Below are positions 24,760-34,056 of a DNA stretch of 64,000 nt, piece by piece. The translations under genes were made by a program, and so were the position numbers. The stretch comes from Veillonella sp. KGMB01456. Its GTDB lineage: Bacteria; Bacillota; Negativicutes; Veillonellales; Veillonellaceae. Numbering within the stretch: the stretch's first letter is position 1; each line of letters starts with the position of its first letter. The notes beneath the pieces are model-generated. The model saw only the letters and a list, made by a program, of their open reading frames with translations, did not search any database and was not told the origin of the DNA. The stretch spans positions 1 to 64,000 of the forward strand of contig NZ_JALKIG010000001.1 in NCBI RefSeq assembly GCF_023051165.1, in the 5' to 3' direction.

Positions 24760-24969
24760 CTCCTGAAGTCCTCAATCTGTAGTTAAAAAATCCGTTTCGC
24801 GAGGTTCATCTTTCGACGGGAAGATGCCTGGAGCCGAGAGATGGATATTAGATTTCTGTGTCAACCCACCAGGACGGTTGACCATGCGGAGCGAGGAGCA
24901 TCCAAATGGTCAAGATGGGCGGCCCTGTGCGAAAACTCGCTTCGTTCGTTTATGAAAGCGAGTTAAACG
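24760..24969. other. Non-coding junction between accessory operon and prophage, with inverted repeats
   Basis: No gene is seen. TTGACCAT (24878-24885) pairs with ATGGTCAA (24906-24913). AACTCGCTT (24934-24942) pairs with AAGCGAGTT (24956-24964), directly ahead of the sigma-like gene, placing its only ribosome-site-like bases inside a stem. Base composition changes from AT-rich to GC-rich here. Confidence 0.55.
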
Positions 24970-25470
24970 ATGGCCAATCTACAGACAAACAAACAGAAGC
25001 AATACTACATTCCTCTGGAACTCACGCCAGAAACCGTCATCACCGAGGCGTACAAGGACTGTGAAGTCCGCTGGTCAAAAATCGGTTGCCGTAAGGTACG
25101 TACTGTCCTGATTCCGGCAACTGAAGAACAGTATCGTGAATACATGCGTCCGCTCTGGCGGGAAGATAAGCGCCAGCAGCGGCATGGTGCCGATGAGGTA
25201 TCGGCGGACAAAGTGCGGGATGACTACGAGGTGGAGGTGCCTGATGACTTCAACCTAGAGGAAGAAGTCGTGAAGGAAGAGTTACTGGCAGCACTGCGCC
25301 ATGAACTGGCAGCTCTGCAGGATATCGACCGGACCATCCTGCTGATGATTGCCGATGGTTCTAGCGAAGCGGCGACCGGGAAGGCCGTCGGCTTGAGCCA
25401 GAAAGCGGTGAACAAGCGCAAACACAAGCTGTATGCACTCCTGAAGGAACAACTCAAAGACTTCCGTTAA
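24970..25470 (+). CDS. Sigma-70-like regulatory protein
   Basis: 166 residues. The C-terminal third is a sigma region 4-type helix-turn-helix (LQDIDRTILLMIADGSSEAA, then VGLSQKAVNKRKHKLYALLK). Similar proteins occur in Firmicute mobile elements as transcription activators. It opens the prophage and is followed by a terminator. Translation may be limited by a hairpin over its start. Confidence 0.75.
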   Translation: MANLQTNKQKQYYIPLELTPETVITEAYKDCEVRWSKIGCRKVRTVLIPATEEQYREYMRPLWREDKRQQRHGADEVSADKVRDDYEVEVPDDFNLEEEVVKEELLAALRHELAALQDIDRTILLMIADGSSEAATGKAVGLSQKAVNKRKHKLYALLKEQLKDFR

Positions 25471-25483
25471 GAAGAAAAAAGCC

Positions 25484-25514
25484 CCGGTCACAAAAAATGT
25501 GGCCGGATTTTTTT
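25484..25514 (+). terminator. Terminator after the sigma-like gene
   Basis: CCGGTCAC and GTGGCCGG (one G-T pair) around an A-rich loop, followed by seven T's. Confidence 0.8.
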
Positions 25515-25598
25515 CGGAATCGGTACTTAACGATAACGCGGTTGTCCTATTACTGGTGAAGGGCGAACGAAGAAGCTCTTCAGGAAGGAGGCAGACAG

Positions 25599-25769
25599 AT
25601 GATTCACACACAGACACCTGAAAAACTGGCACAGCGGCAAAAGCTGGACCGGGAACTGGCGGCGGTGCTGATGGCCATCAGCGTCACGACCCGCAGTATT
25701 GCCAGGAACATCCATCTCTTATCAATGCAAAGACATGTGAAAGGAGTCAATCCGTATGACAAACGATGA
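25599..25769 (+). CDS. Small phage protein, 56 residues
   Basis: Begins MIHTQTPEKLAQRQKLDREL and ends GVNPYDKR. AAGGAGGCAGACAG gives a strong ribosome site, and the end overlaps the next start by 14 bases. No family is recognised. The size, site and overlap argue that it is real. Confidence 0.55.
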   Translation: MIHTQTPEKLAQRQKLDRELAAVLMAISVTTRSIARNIHLLSMQRHVKGVNPYDKR

Positions 25770-26067
25770 ACTGCAGAAACTGATAGCGGCCCTGGCCGAT
25801 TGTGGCAAGGCGCTGCTGAAGATTTCCGAAACCATGGCGGTGAAGAAAGACAATCTGCCACCTTCAGAAACAAAATCAAAGAAGGCTGAAGAGCCGCTGA
25901 CACTGGAAGCTGTCCGCAAAGTCGCTGCTGACAAGGCCCGCAAGGGATTCACCGCAGAAGTCCGCAACCTTATCCAGAAGTACGGAGCGGACAAGCTGTC
26001 CGGTATTGATGCGGTACAGTACGAAGCATTCCTGAAGGAACTGGAGGTGATTGGCTATGCCGGATAA
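25756..26067 (+). CDS. Small phage protein of the replication module
   Basis: 103 residues. A helical, Lys-rich middle and a C-terminal block (FTAEVRNLIQKYGADKLSGI) match a family often annotated as rRNA biogenesis-like in Firmicute phages, where it precedes DUF2800 as here. Function unknown. Its end overlaps the next gene. Confidence 0.75.
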   Translation: MTNDELQKLIAALADCGKALLKISETMAVKKDNLPPSETKSKKAEEPLTLEAVRKVAADKARKGFTAEVRNLIQKYGADKLSGIDAVQYEAFLKELEVIGYAG

Positions 26068-27184
26068 ACATGCGGTGCTGTCCGCATCTTCCTGCTACCG
26101 CTGGCTGGCCTGCCCACCGTCTGCAAAGGAATGTGCCAAGCTGCCGGATACCTCCAGTGAATTCGCCCGCCAGGGAACGGATGCCCATACGCTCTGTGAA
26201 TTCAAGGTGAAGACGGCGCTGGGGCAGAAGCTGGAAGACCCGACGAAGGGACTCACGTTCTTTGATGAGGAGATGGCGGAATGCACTGATGAATACGCGC
26301 AGTTCGTCATGGAATGCCTGGCCACAGCCAAAGTATCCTGCAAGGACCCGATGATCATGATCGAACAGCGGCTGGACTTTTCCCAGTGGGTGCCAGGCGG
26401 GTTTGGAACAGGCGACTGCCTCATCGTAGCCGACGATACCCTGACAGTCATCGATTACAAGCACGGCCTGGGAGTCCTGGTGGATGCAGAGAGGAATCCG
26501 CAGATGATGTGCTATGCCCTCGGTGCGCTGAACCTATTTGAAGGCATCTATGATATCCGCCAGGTGTCCATGACGATCTTCCAGCCCCGCCGGGACAACG
26601 TCAGCACCTGCACCATGAGCAAGGAAGAACTGCTCCAGTGGGCCGAAACGGTGCTGAAGCCTGCGGCAGAACTGGCGGCGAAAGGTGAGGGCGAATATAA
26701 AGCCGGTGACCACTGCCGCTTCTGCAAGATCAAGGCAACCTGCCGCAAGCGGGCCGAGTACAATCTGGAACTGGCCCGGTATGATTTTGCCGTCCCGTCC
26801 ACGCTGCAGGATGAAGAAATCGAAGCCGTCCTGGAGAGAGCCGATGAACTGGTGAACTGGGCCGGGGATGTCAAGGAATACGCATTGCAGCAAGCCCTTT
26901 CCGGCAAGCAGTGGGACGGATGGAAACTGGTCGAAGGCCGGTCGAACCGCCGCTACGTAAGTGAAGAAGCAGTCGCCGCCAAAGTGGAAGAAGCGGGCTT
27001 CGACCCATATGAAAAGAAGCTGCTCGGCATCACGGCAATGACAAAACAGCTCGGCAAGAAGCGGTTCGAAGAACTTTTGTCAAATTTAGTCGAAAAGCCG
27101 CAGGGAAAACCGGTTCTGGTACCGGAATCGGACAAGCGTCCGGCGATGCATACGGCGGCTGATGATTTTAACGCTGCAAATTAA
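26057..27184 (+). CDS. DUF2800 protein, RecB/Cas4-like nuclease
   Basis: About 375 residues. It begins MPDKHAVLSASSCYRWLACP, typical of DUF2800. A PD-(D/E)xK core is visible as GTGDCLIVADDTLTVIDYK (Asp and D-Y-K), and Cys residues in CRFCKIKATC resemble the Fe-S cluster site of Cas4/AddB-type nucleases. It probably acts in phage recombination or replication with the following DUF2815 gene. ATG 26057 follows GGAGGTGATT. Confidence 0.87.
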   Translation: MPDKHAVLSASSCYRWLACPPSAKECAKLPDTSSEFARQGTDAHTLCEFKVKTALGQKLEDPTKGLTFFDEEMAECTDEYAQFVMECLATAKVSCKDPMIMIEQRLDFSQWVPGGFGTGDCLIVADDTLTVIDYKHGLGVLVDAERNPQMMCYALGALNLFEGIYDIRQVSMTIFQPRRDNVSTCTMSKEELLQWAETVLKPAAELAAKGEGEYKAGDHCRFCKIKATCRKRAEYNLELARYDFAVPSTLQDEEIEAVLERADELVNWAGDVKEYALQQALSGKQWDGWKLVEGRSNRRYVSEEAVAAKVEEAGFDPYEKKLLGITAMTKQLGKKRFEELLSNLVEKPQGKPVLVPESDKRPAMHTAADDFNAAN

Positions 27185-27197
27185 GGAGGAAACTACT

Positions 27198-27764
27198 ATG
27201 TCTAACAACTACGTCAATCCGTGCAAGGTAATCACCGGAGTCAATACGCGCTGGTCTTACGCCAACGTCTGGGAACCGAAGTCCATCAACGGCGGTACGC
27301 CGAAATACAGCGTCAGCCTGATCATCCCTAAGTCGGATACAAAGACCGTAGAAAAAATCCGCGCTGCCATCAAGGCTGCTTACGAAGAAGGCGAAAGCAA
27401 GCTCAAGGGCAATGGCCGCACTGTACCGGATCTCGAAGCCATCAAAACGCCGCTCCGTGACGGTGACCTGGAACGCCCGGGCGATGATGCCTATAAAGAC
27501 AGCTTCTTCGTCAATGCCAACTCGGCGACCAAGCCGGGCATCGTTGATGCTGACTGCCAGCATATCCTGGAACGCTCTGAAGTCTACTCCGGCGTCTATG
27601 GCCGTGCATCCATCAACTTCTATGCCTTCAACAGCAATGGCAACAAGGGTATCGCCTGCGGCCTGAACAACCTGCAGAAAATCCGTGATGGTGAACCCCT
27701 TGGCGGCAAGCCGCGTGCAGAAGATGACTTTGCTACGGCTGACGATGATGATTTCCTGGCATAA
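27198..27764 (+). CDS. DUF2815 protein (probable ssDNA-binding)
   Basis: 188 residues, of standard family length. It begins MSNNYVNPCKVITGVNTRWS; typical later blocks are ASINFYAFNSNGNKGIACGL and an acidic tail (ADDDDFLA), as in single-strand DNA-binding proteins. Regularly found between DUF2800 and the phage polymerase, as here. AAGGAGGAAACTACT supports the start. Confidence 0.88.
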   Translation: MSNNYVNPCKVITGVNTRWSYANVWEPKSINGGTPKYSVSLIIPKSDTKTVEKIRAAIKAAYEEGESKLKGNGRTVPDLEAIKTPLRDGDLERPGDDAYKDSFFVNANSATKPGIVDADCQHILERSEVYSGVYGRASINFYAFNSNGNKGIACGLNNLQKIRDGEPLGGKPRAEDDFATADDDDFLA

Positions 27765-27776
27765 GGAGGTGCAATT

Positions 27777-27965
27777 ATGGAAACTATGATGAGACTGATT
27801 CTGGATGGCCTGTACTGCCTGGTTGCACTGTGCGCTGGAGGATTCTTCGTGGCTATGATCTATACGGATATCAAAAAAGACCAGCGGGATGAAGAAATGG
27901 CTCGGCACCGGGATGAACGGGAAGAAGAGTACCACCGCAAGCAGATGGAATCCTTCCGGAAATAA
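27777..27965 (+). CDS. Small membrane-anchored phage protein
   Basis: 62 residues: one hydrophobic segment (DGLYCLVALCAGGFFVAMIY) then a very charged tail rich in Glu, Arg and His. AAGGAGGTGCAATT precedes the ATG. The function is unknown. A terminator follows. Confidence 0.65.
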   Translation: METMMRLILDGLYCLVALCAGGFFVAMIYTDIKKDQRDEEMARHRDEREEEYHRKQMESFRK

Positions 27966-27977
27966 GTAGTAGTGAAT

Positions 27978-28008
27978 AGCGGCGGGGCCTTGTGCCTCGC
28001 CGCTTTTT
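27978..28008 (+). terminator. Terminator upstream of the DNA polymerase gene
   Basis: AGCGGCGGGGC pairs with GCCTCGCCGCT allowing one mismatch, followed by TTTTT. Confidence 0.7.
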
Positions 28009-28021
28009 CGAGGTGAAGCGT

Positions 28022-30010
28022 ATGAAAACCATCAGTATCGATATTGAAACATTCAGCGATATCAATCTGGCAAAATGCGGCGTGTACAAATATGCCGAAT
28101 CGCCAGCCTTTGAAATCCTTCTTTTTGGATATTCGGTGGACGGCGGCAAAGTGCAGATCGTTGACCTGGCGCAGAGAGAGCGTATCCCCAACGCTATCCT
28201 GGATGCCCTGACCGATGAATCCGTTACCAAGTGGGCGTTCAATGCCAGCTTTGAACGGGTCTGCCTGTCGCGCTACCTGTGTGACCTGGGGATGAGCCTG
28301 GATCCGTTCCGTGACCATCATCCGCTTTCCCAGGACTGTGCCAGGTTTCTCAATCCGGTAGGATGGAAATGCTCCATGATCTGGTCGGCCTATATGGGCC
28401 TGCCCCTTTCCCTGGAAGGCGCAGGAGCCGTGCTGAAGCTGGACAGCCAGAAGATGAAGGAAGGCAAAGACCTGATCCGCTATTTCTGCGTTCCCTGTAA
28501 GGAAACCAAATCGAATGGCGGCAGGACAAGAAACCTTCCTCAGCATGCGCTGGATAAATGGACACTGTTCAAGTCCTACAACAAAAGGGATGTGGAAGTG
28601 GAAATGGACATCCAGGAGCGGCTGAAGAAGTATCCCGTCCCGGAACCGATATGGGATGAATATCATCTCGACCAGGAAATCAATGACCGGGGCATCGCCA
28701 TCGACCGGACGCTGGCTAAAAATGCCATCGTTATCGATGCCCGCAGCCGGGACAGCCTGATGGCTGTGCTGAAGGAAAAGACGGGCCTGGAGAACCCGAA
28801 CTCCGTCATACAGATGATCGGCTGGCTGGAACAGCATGGGATGAAGACCGATTCCTTGGGCAAGAAGCAGGTACAAAAGCTGCTGAAGACGGCAGAAGAA
28901 CCGCTACGCAGCGTACTGATGATTCGGCAGAAACTGGCCAAATCATCAGTACGTAAATACCAGTCCATGGAGATGACGGCCTGCGAGGATGGCCGGGCCA
29001 GGGGCATGTTCCAGTTCTATGGGGCCAACCGGACCGGGCGGTTTGCCGGCCGGCACATCCAGCTGCAGAATCTTCCCCAGAATCATCTGCCGGATCTTTC
29101 GGAAGCCCGGGAACTGGTACGCCAGGGAAATTACGAAGCCATGGAACTCCTATATGATTCCATCCCCGATGTCCTTTCCCAGCTGATCCGTACGGCCTTT
29201 GTGCCCCGGCAGGGACTGAAGTTTGCCATAGCGGATTTTTCGGCCATTGAAGCCAGGGTGCTTTCATGGCTGGCAGGAGAAACATGGCGTTCGGATGTCT
29301 TTGCCAGGAACGGCGACATTTACTGCGCCTCGGCCAGCTCCATGTTCGGCGTTCCCGTGGAAAAGCATGGTGTCAACGGGCATCTCAGGCAGAAAGGGAA
29401 AATCGCAGAACTGGCCCTTGGCTATGGCGGCTCCGTAGGAGCGCTGAAGGCCATGGGTGCCCTGGACATGGGACTTTCGGAAGATGAGCTGTATCCTCTG
29501 GTGCAGTCCTGGCGGTCGGCCAATCCGCACATCGTCGATTTCTGGTGGCAGGTGGACGCCGCCGTGAAGACAGCCATCAAGGAACGTATCCCCATGCGGA
29601 CTGGCTGCATCCGCTTTCTGTATCAGAGCGGCATGCTGTTCATACAGCTCCCCAGCGGACGGCGGCTTTCTTACGTAAAGCCCCGAATAGGCGAGAACCG
29701 CTTCGGCGGGGAATCCGTCACCTATGAAGGCATCGGCGCAACAAAGAAGTGGGAACGGCTCGAAAGCTATGGCCCGAAGTTCGTGGAGAACATCGTCCAG
29801 GGCATCAGCCGGGACATCCTCTGCTATGCCATGCAGACGCTGCGATGCTGCGCCATCGTCGGCCATGTCCATGATGAACTGATTATCGAGTGTCCCAAAG
29901 ACACTAGCGTCGATGCCATCTGTGAGCAGATGGGCCGGACACCGTCGTGGGCTGAAGGGCTATTGCTCCGGGCAGACGGGTATGAGTGCGAATTTTATAA
30001 AAAAGATTGA
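28022..30010 (+). CDS. Phage family A DNA polymerase
   Basis: 662 residues. An N-terminal 3'-5' exonuclease domain starts with TISIDIETFSD. The polymerase domain shows motif A (DFSAIEARVLSWLAG), motif B (KGKIAELALGYGGSVGALK) and motif C (VGHVHDELIIE). No 5'-3' exonuclease domain is present, as usual in phage enzymes. It replicates the phage genome with the primase-helicase downstream. ATG 28022 is chosen for its GAGGTGAAG site. Confidence 0.95.
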   Translation: MKTISIDIETFSDINLAKCGVYKYAESPAFEILLFGYSVDGGKVQIVDLAQRERIPNAILDALTDESVTKWAFNASFERVCLSRYLCDLGMSLDPFRDHHPLSQDCARFLNPVGWKCSMIWSAYMGLPLSLEGAGAVLKLDSQKMKEGKDLIRYFCVPCKETKSNGGRTRNLPQHALDKWTLFKSYNKRDVEVEMDIQERLKKYPVPEPIWDEYHLDQEINDRGIAIDRTLAKNAIVIDARSRDSLMAVLKEKTGLENPNSVIQMIGWLEQHGMKTDSLGKKQVQKLLKTAEEPLRSVLMIRQKLAKSSVRKYQSMEMTACEDGRARGMFQFYGANRTGRFAGRHIQLQNLPQNHLPDLSEARELVRQGNYEAMELLYDSIPDVLSQLIRTAFVPRQGLKFAIADFSAIEARVLSWLAGETWRSDVFARNGDIYCASASSMFGVPVEKHGVNGHLRQKGKIAELALGYGGSVGALKAMGALDMGLSEDELYPLVQSWRSANPHIVDFWWQVDAAVKTAIKERIPMRTGCIRFLYQSGMLFIQLPSGRRLSYVKPRIGENRFGGESVTYEGIGATKKWERLESYGPKFVENIVQGISRDILCYAMQTLRCCAIVGHVHDELIIECPKDTSVDAICEQMGRTPSWAEGLLLRADGYECEFYKKD

Positions 30011-30099
30011 TTTCCCGGTACTTAACATAGTGATTCCTGTCCTTTCACTATCAGAGGGAATTTCCTCGGATGTTTATTTTAAGAAAGGCGGGATTCGCT

Positions 30100-30762
30100 A
30101 TGAAGTTTTTGATTCCAGAAGATGAATTTGGCGTGTTTGCTGATCAGAGAGGTGTACCAAGGGTCGACAGCCTGTTTGTTGCAGCGACTTTTGAAAAACA
30201 GCATTATAACGTTCTGCGTGATATCGGACGAATCACTGCATCCAATTCTGGATTAAGCCCAGAATTCATTGCACTCAATTTTGAGGGCAATACATATCGT
30301 GATGCCAGGGGAAGAAAACTGCCACGTTACCTGCTGACCCGCGATGGGTTCACCATGCTGGTCATGGGCTACACAGGCTCGAAGGCGATGCATTTCAAGG
30401 AACTCTATATCCATCGCTTCAATGAGATGGAGCAGTGCATCCGGTCGCTCCTGTCTGCCCGGCAGGAATTCCCGATGCTGACGGAAATGATCTGCCGGCT
30501 GCATGAAAGCCCGAAGGCATATCACTTCAGCAATGAAGCCGACATGCTGAACCGCATTGTCCTGGGGATGTCTGCCAAGCAGTTCCGGCTGGCCAACGGC
30601 ATCGAAAAAGGGCAGAGCATCCGGCCTTATCTGACTGCACAGCAAATCCATGCTCTGGACCGGCTGCAGCACCTGGATTACGGCCTGCTGTATTCCTGCC
30701 CGGATTTCCAGCAGCGCAAGCAGATGCTCATGACCTATTACAAGACGGAACTGGAGGGATGA
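30100..30762 (+). CDS. Rha family phage regulatory protein
   Basis: 220 residues. The Rha domain is clear (FEKQHYNVLRDIGRITASNS, then LTRDGFTMLVMGYTGSKAMH). A helical C-terminal domain follows. Rha proteins are phage regulators, possibly affecting growth in particular hosts. ATG 30100 has AAAGGCGGG upstream. Confidence 0.87.
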   Translation: MKFLIPEDEFGVFADQRGVPRVDSLFVAATFEKQHYNVLRDIGRITASNSGLSPEFIALNFEGNTYRDARGRKLPRYLLTRDGFTMLVMGYTGSKAMHFKELYIHRFNEMEQCIRSLLSARQEFPMLTEMICRLHESPKAYHFSNEADMLNRIVLGMSAKQFRLANGIEKGQSIRPYLTAQQIHALDRLQHLDYGLLYSCPDFQQRKQMLMTYYKTELEG

Positions 30763-30765
30763 ATC

Positions 30766-30987
30766 ATGTTTTACGTAAAAGAACCACTTAAAGATGGTGT
30801 TGATGTGACGGTCGAAATCAATGACGAAAACGTCTTCTGCCGCTGCCCGGTCTGCGGCAGGGAAGTACCTGTCAATCTGAAGGATGTCCTGTCAGACAGT
30901 GACGCTGACCTGATGGGAACGGCAGTATTGTGCGATGAATGTGCGGAGGGGTGGATGGAACTGCATGGAAAACAATCCGAAACGTAA
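30766..30987 (+). CDS. Small zinc-ribbon phage protein
   Basis: 73 residues with four cysteines spaced as a zinc ribbon: CRCPVCGREV and VLCDECAEGW. The start is four bases after the rha stop. Probably binds zinc; role unknown. Confidence 0.7.
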   Translation: MFYVKEPLKDGVDVTVEINDENVFCRCPVCGREVPVNLKDVLSDSDADLMGTAVLCDECAEGWMELHGKQSET

Positions 30988-31363
30988 TGCAGAGTACTAT
31001 CCGGACCCGACAGCGTATCAGGCAATCAGGAACGTGGAACCCCAAAGGTTCCCGTTCATGCCTGTTGTGTACGTGTGTTCGCCCTATGCCGGGGATGTGG
31101 AAGAAAATATCCGGAAAGCCTGTGCCTACTGCCGCTATACGGTAGACCAGGGATGTATCCCTCTGGCACCGCATCTGTATCTGCCGCAGTTCCTCGATGA
31201 AGAATCGGAACGGGAACTGGCACTCTTTATGGATATCGCACTATTGTCCCGCTGCGTCGAACTCTGGGTCTTTGGCGATGTGATTTCGGCGGGAATGGAA
31301 AAAGAAATCCAGTACGCCCAAAGAAAAGGAAAACCAATTCGGTATATTAACGAGGTGAAATAA
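30965..31363 (+). CDS. DUF4406-like protein (nucleoside deoxyribosyltransferase fold)
   Basis: 132 residues. VYVCSPYAGDVEENIRKACA, PLAPHLYLPQFLDEESERE and MDIALLSRCVELWVFGDVIS, then SAGMEKEIQYA, follow the order of nucleoside 2-deoxyribosyltransferase-like proteins. Such phage proteins may act in nucleotide salvage or NAD-related hydrolysis. It overlaps the preceding gene by 23 bases. Confidence 0.8.
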   Translation: MENNPKRNAEYYPDPTAYQAIRNVEPQRFPFMPVVYVCSPYAGDVEENIRKACAYCRYTVDQGCIPLAPHLYLPQFLDEESERELALFMDIALLSRCVELWVFGDVISAGMEKEIQYAQRKGKPIRYINEVK

Positions 31364-31364
31364 G

Positions 31365-33608
31365 ATGGATTTTACACTTTATAGGTCAGACTTTGCTGGC
31401 GTGGAAGCGAATTGCCGCTATCCCAGGCAGCAGAAAATCAGCTGTGCCGAGGACCTGAAGGCGGCAGCCGCCTTCGATCATGTCTGCGTAGCCTTCAAAG
31501 ATTGTTATCGGAAGCGGGAAAATTTCCTCTCCGCCGACGTCCTGGTCATGGATTGTGACAACACCCACTCGGAGAATCCTGCTGACTGGATTTCCATGGA
31601 AAATCTCCTGGCCATGTTGCCGAAAGTCTCGGTGGCCGTCGTGCCATCAAGGAATCACATGAAACCCAAGGACGGGAAGTGTGCCAGACCGCGCTTCCAT
31701 GCTTATTTCGGGATCCCGGATATTACGGATGAACAGCACTATACAGAACTGAAACGGGCAATCCACCGGGCGTATCCCTTCTTCGATGAAGCGGCTCTCG
31801 ATGCAGCCCGGTTCATCTATGGCTGCCCTGTCGAGAAAGTATTGTGGCAGGACGGGGAAACGACAATCGACCAGGTACTCAAAGTGGGAGATACCGAGTC
31901 ACGCAGTATCCCGGCCGGACGCCGGAACAGCACTATGAGCCGTTTTGCCGGCCGCGTCATCAAACGTTACGGGGCGACGGAAAAGGCGTACCAGATTTTC
32001 CTCGACGAAGCGGAAAAGTGCGACCCGCCGCTTCCCGACACCGAGCTGAACACTATCTGGGGCAGTGCCGTACGGTTCGGCAAGCGCATCGAAAAGCAGG
32101 AAGGTTACGTCAGCCCGGATGAATACAACAACGATTTCGGCACCCGGGACTCCTTGCGGCCGGAGGATTATTCGGATATCGGCCAGGCCAAGGTTATCGC
32201 TAGAGAATACGGCAACGAGCTGCGCTACACCGACAGCACGGATTTCATCCGCTACGATGGCATCTGCTGGGAAGAATCGCGGCAGGCAGCGGTCGGTGCA
32301 GCGGAAGAATTCCTGGATTTGCAGCTGGCTGATGCTAATGAACAGTCCGAGCAGGCACTCAGGGAATTAGCAGGGACAGGGATTTCGGAAGATATCATCC
32401 GTAAGGGCGGACGGAACCTGGAGAAGATGATTGAGGAAAAGCAGACTAAAGCCTACGCCGCCTACCTTGCCGCAGAAGCGTACCGGAAGTTTGTCCTGAA
32501 ACGCCGCGATATGCGCTATATCCTGTCGGCCTTGCAGGCATTGAAACCCATGGTCCAGATGCCTATCCAGGCACTGGATGCAGATGAATTCCTGCTGAAC
32601 ACCCCGTCTTATACATATGATCTGCGGAAAGGGATGCGGGGACGGCAGGAACACCGAGCGACGGACTTCATCACGAAATGTACCTCTGTAGACCCGGGCA
32701 GCGAAGGGAAAGCTATTTGGGAACAGGCCGTCCGGCAGTTCTTTACCGGCGATACGGCGCTCATCGACTACGCCCAGGAAATCAGCGGTCTCATGGCTAT
32801 CGGCAAAGTCTATGTAGAAGCCCTGGTCATCGCGTACGGCGACGGCCGCAACGGCAAGTCGACCTACTGGAATTCCCTGGCCCGCGTCCTTGGCAGCTAC
32901 TGCGGCGGCATCTCTGCCGATGCCCTGACGGCAGGCTGCAAGCGGAACGTCCGTCCGGAAATGGCGGAGCTGAAGGGGAAGCGCATGATCATTGCCGCCG
33001 AAATGGAAGAAGGTGTCCGGCTTTCTACATCCATCTTGAAACAGCTCTGCTCAACGGATGAAGTGAGCGGCGAAAAGAAGTATAAGGATCCTTTTAAGTT
33101 CGTACCGACACACACGCTGGTTCTCTACACGAACCACCTGCCCAGGGTGGGGGCTAATGACGAAGGGACATGGCGGCGTCTTATCGTCATGCCCTTCAAG
33201 GCCCAGTTCGATGGGAAGAGCGACATCAAAAACTACGCAGACTACCTGGTGGAGAAAGCCGGTCCTGCCATCCTGCAATGGATCATCGAAGGGGCGGAGA
33301 GGGTCATTGCCAAGAACTATCACCTGGATACGCCTGATTGCGTCGCATCTGCCATCAATGAATACCGCGGGCAGAATGACTGGCTTCGGCATTTCCTGGA
33401 TGACTGCTGTGAAGAAGATGCCTCTTTCAGCGAGAAGTCCGGGGAACTTTATACGGCCTATCGGCTGTACTGCCAGCAGATGAACGAGTATACCCGCAGT
33501 ACGACGGATTTTTACGGAGCATTAGAGAAAACTGGGTTTGACAGGCGTAAGCGGAAAGCCGGGTATTTCATTTATGGGCTGAAGCTGAAAGTCACAGATT
33601 TCCTGTAA
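31365..33608 (+). CDS. Primase-helicase, phage/plasmid P4 family
   Basis: 747 residues. The N-terminal archaeo-eukaryotic-type primase part has the Asp pair VLVMDCDNTHSENP and a later RPRFHAYFGI. The D5/P4 helicase domain shows Walker A AYGDGRNGKSTYW and Walker B IIAAEMEEG, then FVPTHTLVLYTNHLP. It unwinds and primes the phage replication fork. A symmetric repeat that may be an origin lies immediately downstream. Confidence 0.93.
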   Translation: MDFTLYRSDFAGVEANCRYPRQQKISCAEDLKAAAAFDHVCVAFKDCYRKRENFLSADVLVMDCDNTHSENPADWISMENLLAMLPKVSVAVVPSRNHMKPKDGKCARPRFHAYFGIPDITDEQHYTELKRAIHRAYPFFDEAALDAARFIYGCPVEKVLWQDGETTIDQVLKVGDTESRSIPAGRRNSTMSRFAGRVIKRYGATEKAYQIFLDEAEKCDPPLPDTELNTIWGSAVRFGKRIEKQEGYVSPDEYNNDFGTRDSLRPEDYSDIGQAKVIAREYGNELRYTDSTDFIRYDGICWEESRQAAVGAAEEFLDLQLADANEQSEQALRELAGTGISEDIIRKGGRNLEKMIEEKQTKAYAAYLAAEAYRKFVLKRRDMRYILSALQALKPMVQMPIQALDADEFLLNTPSYTYDLRKGMRGRQEHRATDFITKCTSVDPGSEGKAIWEQAVRQFFTGDTALIDYAQEISGLMAIGKVYVEALVIAYGDGRNGKSTYWNSLARVLGSYCGGISADALTAGCKRNVRPEMAELKGKRMIIAAEMEEGVRLSTSILKQLCSTDEVSGEKKYKDPFKFVPTHTLVLYTNHLPRVGANDEGTWRRLIVMPFKAQFDGKSDIKNYADYLVEKAGPAILQWIIEGAERVIAKNYHLDTPDCVASAINEYRGQNDWLRHFLDDCCEEDASFSEKSGELYTAYRLYCQQMNEYTRSTTDFYGALEKTGFDRRKRKAGYFIYGLKLKVTDFL

Positions 33609-33620
33609 GAAAAAGGGAAG

Positions 33621-33724
33621 GGTGCAGGTCGGTGCAGGTCAATATATAAACCCCCTTTAGGGCTGAAAAATAGAAAAAATGTCTTTAAGGGAAGTTTATG
33701 AAACGACCTTCACCGACCTGCACC
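33621..33724. repeat. Symmetric 10-bp iterons flanking an AT-rich core: candidate replication origin
   Basis: Two direct copies of GGTGCAGGTC (33621-33640) face two inverted copies, GACCTTCACC (one mismatch) and GACCTGCACC (33705-33724). The 64 bases between are AT-rich. It can also fold as a long-range stem with 15 perfect pairs (33620-33634 with 33711-33725). The position after the primase-helicase gene suits an origin. Confidence 0.55.
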
Positions 33725-33747
33725 CCTATAAAAAAGAGGTGAGTAAT

Positions 33748-34056
33748 ATGCGAGAAAAAGTAATCGAACACCACCTGGTGATGGAAACGGAGAAGGCTGG
33801 CGGTAAGGCAGTGAAGCTTGTTTCGCCATCATTTGCAGGTATGCCGGACCGCTTGATTCTATTGGCTGATGGGAAGATGGGCTTTGTGGAAGTAAAGGCG
33901 CCGGGGCAGAAGCCAAGGCCGCTGCAGCTGAAGCGCCATGCCATGTTGCGACGGCTGGGCTACCAGGTATTCGTCCTGGATGCCATGGAGGATATTCCCG
34001 CAGTCCTGAAGGCTATCGCCCACATGCCTGATGGGAAAGGGGGCGGAGGTGCATGA
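33748..34056 (+). CDS. VRR-NUC domain nuclease
   Basis: 102 residues, the size of stand-alone phage VRR-NUC proteins. The PD-(D/E)xK core is AGMPDRLILLADGKMGFVEV followed by KAPG; the Q of PLQLKRH completes the site. Probably a structure-specific nuclease acting with the adjacent SNF2 helicase, with which it overlaps by four bases. ATG 33748 follows AGAGGTGAG. Confidence 0.9.
   Translation: MREKVIEHHLVMETEKAGGKAVKLVSPSFAGMPDRLILLADGKMGFVEVKAPGQKPRPLQLKRHAMLRRLGYQVFVLDAMEDIPAVLKAIAHMPDGKGGGGA

Noticed and set aside
24610-24969. tRNA or other structured RNA at the left prophage border
   Set aside because: Inverted repeats are present but no cloverleaf, CCA end or known riboswitch pattern was found.
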